Notes: generated by a model from the sequence alone, not told the origin. A stretch of DNA of 64,000 nt from Torreya grandis (GCA_037957365.1 JARHVA010000349.1:3581001-3645000); one strand, 5' to 3'. Shown: positions 1 through 11,455, counted from the first letter of the stretch. Made by a program: numbers and translations.

Positions 1-23
1 CTCTTGACAGTTGGTATCAGAGC
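1..23 (+). other. 5' LTR tail and primer-binding site of Copia-A
   Basis: Bases 12-23 read TGGTATCAGAGC, the standard complement of the 3' end of initiator methionine tRNA used to prime minus-strand synthesis in plant copia elements. The preceding bases end in TTGACA, so the LTR tail is cut by the window edge; only about nine of its bases are present. Confidence 0.85.
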
Positions 24-100
24 TACGATTTGCAGGAAGTAGGTTAATTTTTTGATTACAGGTCATTCACAGGGTTTTCTGATTGAGTGGGAGTTTAGCA

Positions 101-1666
101 ATGGTAGAAGAAAGTAAGCTATGAATGGAGAAGTTTCACGGCAAGAATTATCAACACTGGAGGATGCAAATTGAGGATTATCTGTATCAGAAGGATCTGT
201 ACTTATCGTTGGGTGGGGTTGCATGCAAGCCCACATATATGAAGGATGAAGAATGGAGTGTTCTTGATTGAAAGGCTCTCAGTTCCACAAGGTTGAGCCT
301 TGCATCATCTGTGATTTCCAACTTATCACAGTGCAAGACAACGAAAGAGTTGATAAAGTCCTTGGCAAATTTATACGAAAAGCCCTCAGCTTCTAATAAG
401 GTATATCTTATGAAGCAGCTATTTACTTTGCAAATGCAGGAAGGTGGATTGGTACATACTCATCTCAGTGATTTCCATGGTTTGGTAAACCAATTAGCTT
501 CAGTCAATATTGTTTTTGATGATGAGGTAAAGGCTCTCTTGATTTTATGTTCTTTGCCTAAAAGTTGGGACAGTTTGGTTATGGCAGTAAGTAATTCTAC
601 ATCTGCTTCTAAAATCTTAAAAATTGATGATGTTGTGAGTGTGATCTCGAATGAGGAAATACGCAGGAGAAGCTCAGGTGAATCATTAGGTAATGCTCTA
701 CGTGCAGAAAGTAGGGGAAGGCAAAGGGAGAAGGTTGAGCAAGGGAAATCAAGGTCGGGAAGGAGATCTGAGTCCAAAGGTATTACCTACTGGTTTTGTG
801 GAAAGAAAGGACATACAAAGGAGTGTTGGTTAAGAGACAAAGAGAATCAACATGCAGGTATTGAAGAAGCAAAGGATGTAAATATTATGGTATAGGACGC
901 TCTCATACTTTCTTTGGATAGTCAGGTAGGATCATGAATTTTAGATTCTAGTTCATCTTTTCATGCATCCCCAAATAGAGATTTGTTTCATGAGTATGAA
1001 CAGGGAGACTTTGGAGTGCTCTATTTAGGGGATGGTACGCCTTGTCAGATAGTTGGCAAAGGGAAAGTGAAACTGAGATTGCATATTGACAACACATGGG
1101 TGTTGAAAGAGGTCATGCATGTTCCAATTTTGAAGTAGAGTTTGATTTCTGTAGGAAGGTTGGGTGATGAGGGATGCACAATAACCCTCACAACGGATTC
1201 TTGGAAGGTTACCAAGGGAGCACTTGTTTTAGCGAGAGGTAAGAAAGTAGATACTCTTTATCTATCTACTTGTATTATTGATTCTACTTCTGGTGTAGAT
1301 TCAAAGATGTGGCTTAATAGGCTTGGTCACATGAATAAGAAGGGAATGGACGTTCTTGAATCAAAAGGTATGTGTTCAGATTCAGAAAGCATAGATAGAG
1401 TTCATTACAGGAAAAGGAAATTTGATGCTTTTGATAGGAACAAAGAAGCCTTGGTATTTATAGAGGAGATGAAGGACAGAGATCAGTCACAGGGGCTGAA
1501 TAAATCTGAGCAGGGTAGGATGGACAGAGGTTTGATCCAAGATGAGCTCATGGATGAAGATTTCATCACTTACAGGAACACACAGACACCAATGTCAGTC
1601 ACTTGGGACCGACGTCGGTCAACAAGATACCGACATCGGTCATGTGCAGACCAGCAGGGTCGGTAG
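101..1666 (+). pseudogene. Copia-A gag-protease-(partial integrase) polyprotein relic
   Basis: One reading frame runs from the ATG at 101 (or 125) to 1666 without a frameshift, broken by stops near 122, 270, 893, 935 and 1136. The N-terminus (about 125-260) has the copia gag start MEKFHGKNYQHWRMQIEDYL. A CCHC zinc knuckle lies near 790-830 (FCGKKGHTKECW), but its first cysteine is now tyrosine. Protease follows at about 938-965 as LDSSSS, where the usual LDSGAS has lost its glycine. The LISVGRL segment and WLNRLGHMNKKGM (about 1310-1345) are the GAG_pre-integrase region. After residue GMCSDS (about 1370) the frame jumps to a charged linker and never reaches the integrase core. This frame is much less damaged than those of its neighbours, which suggests a more recent copy. 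Confidence 0.85.
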
Positions 1667-1815
1667 GTCAGGCAGGAGAAGTCTGACATCGATCATTAGG
1701 ACTGACATCAACAGGGGTGACACCGGCATTGGCCAGGGAAATGACGTTGATAGTCAGGGTCAGTGCAGGGAACTGACATCGGTTAGGAGCAGATTGGGAG
1801 ATGGCTGAGATCGGT
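1590..1815 (+). repeat. CpG-rich palindromic short repeats in Copia-A
   Basis: This stretch is GC-rich against an AT-rich background and carries several copies of a short motif related to GACCGACATCGGTC. Bases 1607-1620 (GACCGACGTCGGTC) are a perfect 14-bp palindrome; 1629-1640 is a near copy and at least five half-sites follow up to 1815. The same motif appears inside the LTR at 2573-2586 and 2646-2659. The role is unknown; it could be a protein-binding array or a replication-slippage product. Confidence 0.7.
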
Positions 1816-2473
1816 CACTGGAATGGATGTTGGGTGGATTAATAAGTCTCAAACACCCATATGGAGGTTAGAAATGGTAAGTGAACCTCATATTCATTGT
1901 TCACCTTCTTTATATTGCTTACTGATAGTCAAGAACTAGGAAGATGGAAGAAGCAATATAGGTAGAATCTAGAAATAGTGGGAGCTTGACATGGATGAGG
2001 AGTGTGAGTCCTTGGAGAAAAACCAAACAGGTATTTATTGGGAGAATTGTTAGCTGGAAGGAAGCACTAGATAGAGGGATGGATTCCCATTTTAGAGAAG
2101 AGAGTGGATGGACACATGAGACAAAAGGCTATGGTATATGGTCTTGATTAGGCTATAGAGCAATGGAGGTTTGACCATTGTGTTTTATCTTTACCAGGTT
2201 GGATAATAGTAGCTACATTATCCTGTTACTGTATTGTGTTACTTGTTGTAGGGTTTCATATACAGGGAGTTTTCTGAGCTAAGGGTAGAGTTGGTTTAGA
2301 AGTATGTCATGAAGAATTTGGGAGCAGCAAAATTCTTTTGGCATAAGTGACAGGTATAGCATCACAAGTTTGCATGGTGGTTGGTCTTCAAGAGTGACTT
2401 TGAAGAGGGATACAGAGCCAAAGGAATAAAATAGATGGTGTACAGGTATAGGTATAGTAGTAGATGTTTATCT

Positions 2474-2486
2474 CCAAGTGGGAGAT
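2474..2486 (+). other. Polypurine tract of Copia-A
   Basis: CCAAGTGGGAGAT directly before the LTR start TGTTAG matches the form of copia polypurine tracts that prime plus-strand synthesis. Confidence 0.8.
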
Positions 2487-3194
2487 TGTTAGGGTGTGGA
2501 GCTAAAAGCTTCAACTATTTGTAGACACAGAAGAGGATACTGAAGAACCGGAAGCACTGGCATCGGTAGAATGACCGACATCGGTCAGATGTAGTGCAGA
2601 AGGCAACCGGCGACGACAGCTAGTCAGTAGCACTAGACAGACAGGGACCAACGTCGGTCGCCTGTGGCAGTCCAGAACTGCTGTTGATGAATAGTCAGTT
2701 AAGTGAAGTAAGTGTTTGCATGTCAAATGACTAATTATAGTCATGAGCTGCGTGTCTAATTATTGTAGTTAGAGTTCTTTTTTTGTAAGCATGGGATCCT
2801 ATTTAAAGACCCATAAGGCATGTATTGTAATTACCAAGAAGGCAAGTAAAAGCATTGAAGTAAGCAAGGTCAAGGAGATCTACAGGTGTAAGGTCAAGGA
2901 GATCAGTTGAAGCATTCAAGGAGGGATAATAACTCAGGATTTAGAGTTGTGTTGAGCAAGAGAGAGAGGGAAGAAGGTCTTGAGGTGTGGCAAGCCTTTG
3001 AGGTGGAGGAAGAAGTGGCATCTTCCTTATTGTATTTTCTTCTAGTAATATCTAATACAAGAGTGTGTATTGTCTCTCAAATTCTTTGTTGTCTCAAGTT
3101 TCTAGTTACTTTATCATTCTAGTATAATTCCATGTTTAATTGCTTATAAAAAAGTAATCAATTGTGCTTCCGTTGGATAAGGGGTCACCTAACA
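2487..3194 (+). repeat. 3' LTR of Copia-A (708 bp)
   Basis: The LTR begins TGTTAG right after the polypurine tract and ends CTAACA at 3194, giving perfect 6-bp inverted ends. It contains two copies of the CpG-rich motif (2573-2586, 2646-2659) and a TATTTAAAG stretch near 2799 that could be a TATA box for LTR transcription. A primer-binding site follows immediately, which is unexpected for a 3' LTR. Confidence 0.85.
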
Positions 3195-3208
3195 GTTGGT
3201 ATCAGAGC
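3195..3208 (+). other. Second tRNA-iMet primer-binding site behind the Copia-A LTR
   Basis: GTTGGTATCAGAGC repeats the primer site at 10-23. A 3' LTR should be followed by flanking DNA, so this LTR also acted, or was recombined to act, as a 5' LTR. The bases after the primer site differ from those at 24-100, so the downstream piece is not a simple second copy of Copia-A. Confidence 0.85.
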
Positions 3209-4116
3209 ATATTGATTGTTGTAGGTCTCCTGACAGTTCTCATTTTGGAAACTTTGGAGGATCATAACTTTCACATAAGACCTTGTATTGAGATAATTAT
3301 TTTTTTGGAAGTGCATGATTTCTTGAGTAGATCATAGTGGTGCTATTTATTTCTCTAGATATTATGCCAAAGTTGTATTTTTAGCATATGCTCTTCATGA
3401 GGGTTTTATAATGCATTGAAATCAAGACCACTTAGTATTTCTTGCTAGTGGCAATTGTAAACACACTAATATAGAGTGCCAAATCATATTTTTTGGGGGT
3501 TCTTTGATTGAGCAATATTTGAGTTTTTTTAAAGCTTGTATATTCGATTGTCGAAGACGAAGGGTGAGGCCCAGGTTGGTAGGAGGTTAATTCCCCCTCA
3601 TAAAGACCTCTTTTGGATTCCTCACTTTGTGCTGAGTGTAACGAGTGGTTGGAAGGCCACTTTCTCTCTCAAAATAGGCATTTTTAAAATATTTTAGTGG
3701 TATTTTTTGCAAAAACACTAGTTTACAAGAAATTGAATCTTTAATATCTTACAAATAGTAGCTCAGATTCAGGTGCCATTTTTTGTAAAAGTATTTGTAT
3801 TTAAATTATCCATAGTGTAGAATTATTATTTGTTAAAAATTCAATAGTTTATAAAGTGCCTAAAATTTGGGTCACTCGGGACGCATTTTCGGCTGAGTCT
3901 GACATCCTGTTTGCTTAAAGTCTTGCACTGATTACTCTAAGACGCATTCTCAATTGAGCCCAATGTCTTTTGAGCATGCACTTACATATTTTGGGGGGCT
4001 CAACATTTCAAGGGGGTGTGATTGCTTTTTAGCACTTGCAATCTTTGCTTTCATTCTCCTTTTTGCATAATTTTACAACTTGTAATCAACACAACTTCAC
4101 CTAAATTTAGCTTAAA
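3209..4116. other. Non-coding spacer between Copia-A and Copia-B
   Basis: AT-rich sequence with no convincing reading frame. The part before about 4080 is presumably leader or damaged internal sequence of a second copia element. No LTR matching the 3' LTR of Copia-B (8400-8821) is visible here, and no primer-binding site lies close to the Copia-B gag. Confidence 0.5.
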
Positions 4117-4940
4117 ATGGATTATTTTCAACTTAAAGCCCTAACATCCTTTAACTATCATGAATGGAAAGTTAAAATATCAATCATTTTTAGAAGCAAA
4201 GGGTTGTATAGGATCACCATGGGTACTAAAGTAGAACCCAACACTGATGCTGAAAAGGTCAAGTGGTACAACCATACTGATGAAGCCTATAGATTACTGA
4301 GCTTGTCTATGTCTCCAAAACTTCTCTTCCATTTATAAACCTCCAAGACTCCCAAATACATATGGGACACCCTAGAAACCTTATTTGGGAAGCTTGATGA
4401 GATGAGAGGTCATGAGCTCAAAAATGAACTCATAAGTCTAAGTCCTAGCAACTTTGACACCCTACAGGACTTATTAACTAAGTTTAAGGCCCTTATATTG
4501 CAATTGAAAGAATGTGAGATAAAGAAGAAAGATGATCAACTCATCCTTTCTATTCTCACAGAGTTAGGTCCAAGCTATTCAGTCTTTGTCTCCACTTTCC
4601 ATGCCACAAAAAGTGCCCTTGGCACTACATGGAAAATGCCTTCTTTGGATTCATTCATTGCCGACTTGACTAAGGAGCAAGATAAGATAATTCAAATGGG
4701 CAAAATGAAGTCTACTCAACCCCAATCTTTGAAGCTAGAAATGGTAAAGATAAGACTTCAACAAAGGAGAAGAAAAAAATAAGGACCAAGAGAAGAAGAA
4801 AGAAAACAACAATCCTGCCAAAAACAACATTGAGTCTTCCTCCTCCAATGCTAAACCTAAGAAGGAAAAGGTTAAGTGTGCCTATTGTAAAAATATAGGG
4901 CATGATGAACACAAATGCATGAATAAATAAATAGATCACC
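4117..4940 (+). pseudogene. Copia-B gag relic (UBN2-type) with zinc knuckle
   Basis: The ATG at 4117 starts a UBN2/DUF4219-like capsid segment (MDYFQLKALTSFNYHEWK), which would form the particle around the RNA. The frame is cut by TAA at 4336, resumes through WDTLETLFGK and FDTLQDLLTKFK, and shifts near 4780 into a lysine-rich stretch. At about 4873-4920 an intact CCHC knuckle reads CAYCKNIGHDEHKC, with all four metal ligands kept. A TAA at about 4927 follows where Gln is expected. Confidence 0.85.
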
Positions 4941-5079
4941 TAACTCATCTTCTAGAGAAGCACAACATAGGTGTTCCTGAGTCCATCAAGCAGAATTCAT
5001 CTACCCAAGATTCTACTAAGGCAAAAGACAAGGGTAAAGAGAAAGAAAAGGGCAAGGCCTTTGTAGCTACAATAGCTTC

Positions 5080-6345
5080 TACATCTTCATGGGTCATTAA
5101 CTCAGGTGCTTCTCACCACATGGGCTCTTTCCTAGTTGGTTTTTCATCTTTAGAGCCTTGTAGCATGACTTCAATTAGTTTGGGTGATGACACATCAGTT
5201 TCCACTATAGGGAGAGGGTCAGTTGAAATTGAAGGAGAAACATTCAATAATGTTCTAAGTGTTCCTTCTCTTTTAACCAATCTCTTATCAGTGTACCAAA
5301 TCACTGACATTGGCCAGGGCATGAAAGTTGAGTTTTCACCAAATTCAGTGGCTATCAGGGAGTTGCATAGTGATACTATAGTGGTAGTGGGTAGGGTAGA
5401 TCACCAAGCAAGATTATACACCTTCTCACATTTTGTACCTAATTCTTCTCCAATAGCATTGCTGACTCATTTAGATGAAGTTAGCAAATTATGGCATGAG
5501 CAGTTTGGCCACCTTAACTACTGCTACCTTGAACAACTTTGCAAAAATGACATGGTCATTGGCTTGCCTCGTGTCCAATTCTCAAAAGGTCTTTGCAAGG
5601 GGTGCTCCCTTGGGAAGCATCCCAAAGCAAAATTTGACAAAGGCAAAGCTTAGAGGGCTTCACAACATTTGGAGTTAGTCCATAGTGATGTATCAGGACC
5701 CTTTGCCAAACCATCTTTCACAAGGGCCAAGTACATCCTCACTTTCATTAATGATTTCTCTGGGTACACTTGGATATATTTTCTCAAACAAAAGTCTGAA
5801 GTGTTTAAAAATTTTCTAGACTTCAAGGCTCTTGTTGAGAAATAGAGTGAGAAATCTATCAAGGTTCTTTAAACTGATAATGGAGGGGAGTATGTCAGCA
5901 ATAGGTTTGAGCAATTTTGCACCATAGAGGGGATTGATTTACAGCCCACAGTCACTTACAGTCCTTCACAAAATCAGGTTACAAAATGCAAAAAAAGGTT
6001 CTTGAAAGAGATGGGTAGCTATATGATTCACTCCAAATCCTTAGCACCATAGTAGTGGACTAAAGCCATCAATTATGCTTGCTACATTCAAAACAGGGTT
6101 CCTCACAAAGCTTTGAAGGGGATAACACCCTTTAAAGCTTGGCATAAAAGGAAACCTGATGTTGAGCACCTAAGGGTTTTTAGATCCCTAGCCATGGCCC
6201 ACATATCAAAGAAGAAATGCAAAGCTATGGAATGTCACTCCAAGCCTTGCATCTTTGTAAGATATCTGGATGGTATTAAGGGGTATCACCTTCTAGATTT
6301 GACCACTCATGAGTTGTTCATTAAGAGAAGTGTCCAATTTTAGGA
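5080..6345 (+). pseudogene. Copia-B protease and integrase relic
   Basis: Protease appears as WVINSGASHH (about 5089-5120); the catalytic Asp of the D-S-G-A motif is Asn here. The GAG_pre-integrase segment WHEQFGHLN and the CKGC pair (about 5490-5610) supply the HHCC zinc-binding part of integrase. The core keeps its first Asp (HSDVSGPF, near 5685) and second Asp (TDNGGEY, near 5875), but the third acidic residue is lost: the expected Glu after YSPSQNQV is Lys (near 5985). In-frame stops lie at 5651, 5843, 5869, 6049, 6052 and 6341. The change pattern is G-to-A or C-to-T throughout. The enzyme would have cut and joined cDNA into the genome; this copy cannot. Confidence 0.9.
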
Positions 6346-6700
6346 GAGTCCTAGAGACTCAACACTTGGCACTTCTTCTCTCTCATCAGATCTACTTCTT
6401 TATGATGATTCCTTAGATTCAGATCAGTCACAATAGGTTCTTGAGCCAGAGAGATCTTCTTATTCTTTGAGTTTAGACAGTGAGGATAGTGATGTAGAGT
6501 CATCCACCTCTAGTCAATTAGAGGATGATGAGTTAACACCTAACTCACCCACTTTTAGGCCACTTTGGGCCAGACAGACACTTGAGAGTGCTGGCACTTG
6601 GGCAAGAGATCCCATAAATGATAGACGTACTAAGGGGATTTTCAGAGAGATCCACATGCCTTCTTTGATTTAGTTTTAGATCCACATAATTTTTGAGAGG
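6346..6700 (+). pseudogene. Copia-B integrase-RT linker
   Basis: Ser/Asp/Glu-rich linker (for example SLDSEDSDVESSTSSQLEDD near 6467-6530) of the kind that joins integrase to reverse transcriptase in copia polyproteins. It has TAG stops at about 6342 and 6434 and a frameshift near 6650 into the RT frame. Confidence 0.7.
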
Positions 6701-8170
6701 CATTGGGGGTACTTGAGTGGGATAGTGCTATGGAGGAAGAATATTCTTCCTTAATCAAAAATCACACTTGGGATTTGACTTCACTTCCTAAGGGAAGGAA
6801 GATGGTTCAATGTAGGTGGATATATCGAACCAAGTTTGTAGTAGATGGATCAGTTGATAAGTACAAAGTGTGATTGGTTGCCAAGAGTTTCTCACAGGTG
6901 GCAAGAATTTACTACTCAGAGACCTTTGCACCCATTACAAAGATGACTTCTATCGAAATCACCTTAGCTATTACCGCAACACATGGTTGGGATGTGCATG
7001 AAATGGATGTGAAGAGTTCCTTTCTTCACGGAGACCTAGAGGAGGAGATCTACATGGAGCAGCCACCAAGATTTGTTCAGGATTCTTCCTTAGTATGTAG
7101 ACTTAAGAAATCTATCTATGGCCTCAAACAAGCCCCTCAAGCATGGTACGCCAAGATGAATTCCTTCTTTCTCATAGTGGGTTTCACTAGGTGCCATTTT
7201 GATCCTAATGTCTACTTTTTATGGTAGGACGACTCGATCTTGATTTTGGTTCTTTATGTTGATGACCTTTTGATCACTGGGAGTTCTTCATCAGCTATTG
7301 CAGTAGTGAAGGCATCTCTCCAAGATAGATTTGACATGATAGACTTGGGTTTGTTGCACTACTTCCTTGGCATTAAGATTTCACAGTCAGATTTAGGGAT
7401 TTCTCTTGCACAGCCTAAGTATGCTCTTAGCTTATTGGCTGTGTTTCACATGGCTAATTACAAGCCATCTCTGACTCCCTTTCTATCAAGAGTCAAGCTT
7501 GAGGCTGACTATTCTTCACCATTGGTTGATGCCACTTAGTATCGACAAGCTATTGATAGTCTTATCTACTTGACTCACACTAAGCCCCACATATCATATA
7601 CAGTGGGACTTGTCTCCAAATTTATGCAGGAACCTCATGAGCTACATTGGAAAGTAGATAAGAGGGTCTTGCATTACATACAGGGTTCACATAGATATGG
7701 GATTCATTACAGATTTGGCATAGAGGTTGACTTGGTTGGGTGTACAGATTCAGATTGGGTTGGTGATTCATAAACTTGCAAGTCCACTTCTGGTTATAGT
7801 TTCTCTCTAGGTTCTAGTCCTATCAGTTAGTCTAGTAAGAAGCAGAATGCTATTGCTATATCATCCATAGAGGCAGAGTATAGGGGAGCTGTTAATGCAG
7901 CTACTGAGGCTATTTAGCTTTAGGGGATTTTTTTTGAATTTGGCATTCTTATCAGGTAGCCCACCATCATTTATTGTGATAACTAGAGTACCATTCAGAT
8001 TTGCAAGAATTTGGTTCAGCACTAGTGGACCAAGCACATAGAGATTCACATGCATTTCATTCAGGAGCTTATTCATAATTAGGTCATTGGCTTAATCTTT
8101 TGCCAGTCTTTAGAGCAGGTTGTAGACATCTTCACCAAACCTTTCACTGAGAGCAAGTTCATTCATCTAT
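6700..8170 (+). pseudogene. Copia-B reverse transcriptase and RNase H relic
   Basis: RT (RVT_2) begins near 6720 (WDSAMEEEY) and shows HEMDVKSSFLHGDLEEEIYM (about 7000-7060), SIYGLKQAPQAWY (about 7110-7150) and an intact catalytic box VLYVDDLLITG (about 7250-7285). RNase H follows as GCTDSDWVGD (about 7738), SSIEAEYRG (about 7862) and YCDN (about 7972). Stops include TGA at 6871 in KV-LVAK, where Arg is expected (CGA to TGA), and TAG at 7225, 7537, 7828, 7915, 7921, 7957, 7984, 8023 and 8080. There is no frameshift through most of this part, so the catalytic residues stay readable although no long protein could be made. Confidence 0.92.
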
Positions 8171-8384
8171 GAGCTATTCTTGGGGTGCGGTCTACATCTG
8201 CAACAACATCATCTTCAGGGGGGGATTCTAGCCTCTTCATTTCTTTTATGTCTCTCTTTTAGGGGGAGTTTTTTCCTATGGGTTTTCTCCTTTTCTCTAT
8301 CTTATGGGAGATTGCATGGGTACCTCATCAGGCCTAGTTGCCGAGACCCATTTTATATTCCACACTGCCCACCTGAGCTGTGCT

Positions 8385-8399
8385 TATGGGGGGTATTAG
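8385..8399 (+). other. Polypurine tract of Copia-B
   Basis: ATGGGGGGTATTAG immediately precedes the LTR start TGTAGG. Two other G-runs at about 8216 and 8262 are weaker alternatives. Confidence 0.6.
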
Positions 8400-8821
8400 T
8401 GTAGGTTTTTATTTTTCCCTATTATTTAATTAGGAAAATTATATATTTGTGCATACATGGAGTTTTCCTACATTCATGGGATAGGCTAGCTTATGTGGAG
8501 ATGTGTGTCATAAATGTGTCATAGGTGTCATAAGAATGTCATAAATAACTCCTTTGACCAGCTATTCTGGGTATGGGAGTTACTTCTCTATTCTTAGCAC
8601 CCTATCACCACCTTTCATGGAGGAGTTACAGTCTATTCTTGGGGTGTCTTGACCACCTTTTATGGAGGAATTACTTACGTGCTCTCCTATATGTATTTTT
8701 CACTTTAGCCATCTTATATTAATGTAATATTGGCTTTTCTCCAAATTGTCTATGCAATTGTCTCTTGTTTAATTTCATTTAATTTAGCATTTTGTGGTAT
8801 TCACTTGCTTCATCCCGTACA
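8400..8821 (+). repeat. 3' LTR of Copia-B (about 420 bp)
   Basis: Starts TGTAGG after the polypurine tract and appears to end at GTACA (8821). The U3-like part has four spaced copies of TGTCATA (about 8503-8545) and a duplicated ACCACCTTT(C/T)ATGGAGGA block (about 8607 and 8658), possibly enhancer repeats. The 3' limit is inferred from the terminal CA only, since no partner LTR is available. Confidence 0.6.
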
Positions 8822-9489
8822 ACCATGACTCATGCATCCTCATTATTCAGACCTTCATGAATCCTCCGATATAATTGTTATACAAAAAAAGACTAAGTAA
8901 TCTAAAACTTTACATTTATATTTCTGTATGTTTTTATATGAACTTTGTTCAAAGTGAATAAGACAAAAGTTGATTTTTGAGGAACTTTATGTCTAAGGAA
9001 ATATTTCGTGCATTCTATGAAGATTAAAATGGTAAAATTTGTGTTATTGTTTAATCTAAACATGAATTCAATTTTTTCTTAATCAGCTGATATAATTATC
9101 ACATCTTGAATGTTTATCTATTTGTATAGATACAATAAGCTCTAAAAAAACTACTTGTTATGAACTATATTTTTTTATTTTTCATAGATTTTATTTTCTT
9201 TATTCTCCAATTTCTAAGAACTTCCTTGCATAATCTCTAAATTAGCTACTTGATACAAAATCATTCTATTATGGTTCATAAACTTTATGATTAAAATAAT
9301 ATCCTAAAATAAGATAACTTATGTATATCTTGTACATAATTTGTATAAATTATAGAAAATTGAAAGTGTGAATAGTCAGAGTAGATAAACACTAGCATAT
9401 AAGAGCTTCACCATTAAATGAAGGGGATTTAATCCCATTACTACCTAAGTATCTTTTGTTAGCCTACAAGATATATAGCCAATAGTTTT
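8822..9489 (+). other. AT-rich stretch, probably the 5' LTR of the gypsy element
   Basis: No coding frame is visible. Because a primer-binding site starts at 9490, the sequence just before it should be the end of the gypsy 5' LTR, but I could not find a matching copy downstream to fix its limits. Confidence 0.35.
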
Positions 9490-9507
9490 TTGTGACTCTG
9501 CTAGAGA
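9490..9507 (+). other. Primer-binding site of the gypsy element (tRNA-Arg-like)
   Basis: TTGTGACTCTGCTAGAGA differs by a few bases, mostly C-to-T and G-to-A, from the tRNA-Arg-type site TGGCGACTCTGCTGGGGA known from Tat/Ogre gypsy elements. It lies 312 bp before the gag ATG, a normal leader length. Confidence 0.65.
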
Positions 9508-9801
9508 ATATGAACTTAACCAAAACTAAATTATATTATCCACATAAGGTTGATATAGATGCATACTAGTGGTCAATTCTCTAAAATTATAAGTTTTTCA
9601 CACTGTTTTGTAAGATGTTGCATGAAAAATAAAAGTGTACTTGTGAATAAACATGCATGTTTTGTGAAGATAAATTTACTTATCTAAAATAAAATCTTTG
9701 TTTATCTTAAGTCGATACATGTCAAGTAATCACTTACCAAGTCTTTGTTTATAAACCTAAAGTAACTTAACAAATCTTTAGAGAAGCATAAATACTTTAA
9801 T

Positions 9802-10800
9802 ATGGAAAATCAACCTTTCACTAGGGCAAGAAGAGCTTAAGGCCTAATTGACCAATTATTTCAGTTGCAAGATCATTTTAATTTTAGTGTCCCTCCCCAA
9901 ACCAGAAAAAATAGAGCAAGTCTTTCACTTGTCAGACAAATACAAACTCCTGTTAATTAGATGCAACATAATTCTCTAGGAATAATCCAACCTGTTAATC
10001 CTCAGTTCCTTATTCCTAGAAGAATGACATAATAACTTCATGCCCCTTAGGGGTAGAAATTGGCCCATTGAATCTAACTCCTCCTCTCCATGACTTGCCT
10101 AAAGGATCAAAAAATAACTTTATTAAGTTCATAGGGGATGGAAAACAAAGTCTAGATGAGTACTTAGCTACTTTATTTGTAGCCTATGGAGTGACTGTCA
10201 CTGAGCATGAAGATTTTTTAGTTAGACTCTTCATTGAAACCTAACATAATTTAGCTTCAAAATGGTTCTACCATTTATCTCTTAGAACCATAACCAATTA
10301 GGCCATTATGTATGAGGAATTTGAAAAAATGTTTAAACCTATTGAAGATTCACACATATTGTTTACCCAATTGATTTAGCTTAAAAAAGAACCACATGAA
10401 CACATGTAGGATTTCATTAATAATTTTAGCAGACTACTCTATAAAATACCTCAGGCTCCACAACCCACTGGTGATAATAAGAAGTGTTTTTTCATCAATG
10501 CTCAATTATCAGAGGTTAGGTATCAACTACATAGAACACATCCTACTGATTTAACAACAAATTAAAACATTACTATAGAATTTGAAGATGAACTTATTAT
10601 GGTTAGAAAGATTAAGAAAACAACTTTCAAGGTTGACATTTATACTTCATCTACATTACAAACCACTATTGATCCCATGTTACAAAAATTGTCTAATGAC
10701 TTTCTACAATTTGAAAGGTAAATTAATCAAGGTTCTCATTCTACTCCTATTAGGAATGCACCTACACATAATTTTAACAATAAAAACTAGAATCATATTG
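9802..10800 (+). pseudogene. Gypsy gag relic
   Basis: The ATG at 9802 opens MENQPFTRARRA, then a frameshift near 10050 leads into the conserved capsid region: KFIGDGKQSLDEYLATLF (about 10130-10185), ASKWFYHLSL (about 10255) and MYEEFEKMF (about 10310-10336), a Retrotrans_gag pattern. Stops fall mostly at expected Gln or Trp codons (for example near 10243, 10300, 10377, 10408). A short clear zinc knuckle was not seen. It would have formed the nucleocapsid. Confidence 0.8.
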
Positions 10801-11455
10801 CTTAACCTCTAAAAAGACTAGAAATTGAGGATGTTTCAAAAAACCACATTGAAATAAATGAAGAAGATCATATGGTTATTGTTTCTGATCAAATATTTAT
10901 CGACAATGATGATTTTGTAGATCTTATTGATGACTCTAATATAGGCTACTTTAAATATGAATCAAAAAGTGATTATGAAGAAATGTTTCAAGATGATCAT
11001 AGTCACTCTTTTAAAATATTTACAAGATCACAAATTTAGAAAGTTGGAGAAAAATCTTCCAAGGAACAAGGGAAAGAGAAAGAAGACTCCAAGTTAGATG
11101 TTAGCATATTCAAAAGAGGTATTCCTTTACCCTCTTCTCTTGATCCAAAAGATAAATATACAATATCTTCTTCTCAACCTCATAATTTAGTCACTCATAC
11201 TTCTAAAGATAATCCTACCTTATCCATGTCCATATCTTCTCTTGACATTATTGACCACATCAAGGAAATCAAGATTCAAATGTCAGATGCTAAATACTCG
11301 AGATCCTATCCAGATCAGTTGAATAGACTAATTAAATATGTTCAAATTAAAAGATAAAAAAATGAAACTAATTCTTCAAAAGGTATCTTTCCTACTCCCA
11401 AATAGGTCTCTTTCAAAAATAATGCTATAACTACATCTCCCACATCTATTTTCAC
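10800..11455 (+). pseudogene. Gypsy gag-protease linker, acidic then Ser/Lys-rich
   Basis: The reading frame continues with an acidic stretch (about 10850-11000, many Asp/Glu codons) and then Lys/Ser-rich sequence up to the protease. It has no recognisable domain and only a few stops; it is a variable spacer in this element type. Confidence 0.5.

Larger units (their letters stand above)
1..3194 (+). mobile_element. Copia-A: internally deleted Ty1/copia LTR retrotransposon
   Basis: The window opens at the last bases of a 5' LTR, followed by a tRNA-iMet primer-binding site (12-23), gag, protease and the start of integrase in one frame, a long non-coding stretch, a polypurine tract and a 3' LTR at 2487-3194. 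Integrase core, reverse transcriptase and RNase H are absent, so the element is a deletion derivative that could only have moved with help from a full copy. The primer site type, the gag start and the protease-GAG_pre-integrase order fit copia, not gypsy. Confidence 0.85.
4117..8821 (+). mobile_element. Copia-B: nearly full-length decayed Ty1/copia element lacking its 5' LTR
   Basis: Domains occur in the copia order gag, protease, integrase, reverse transcriptase, RNase H, then polypurine tract and a 3' LTR. I count roughly 23 in-frame stops and at least two frameshifts. About two thirds of the stops are TAG, and most fall where family members would have Gln (CAG) or Trp (TGG). No 5' LTR or primer site was found upstream. 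Confidence 0.9.
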
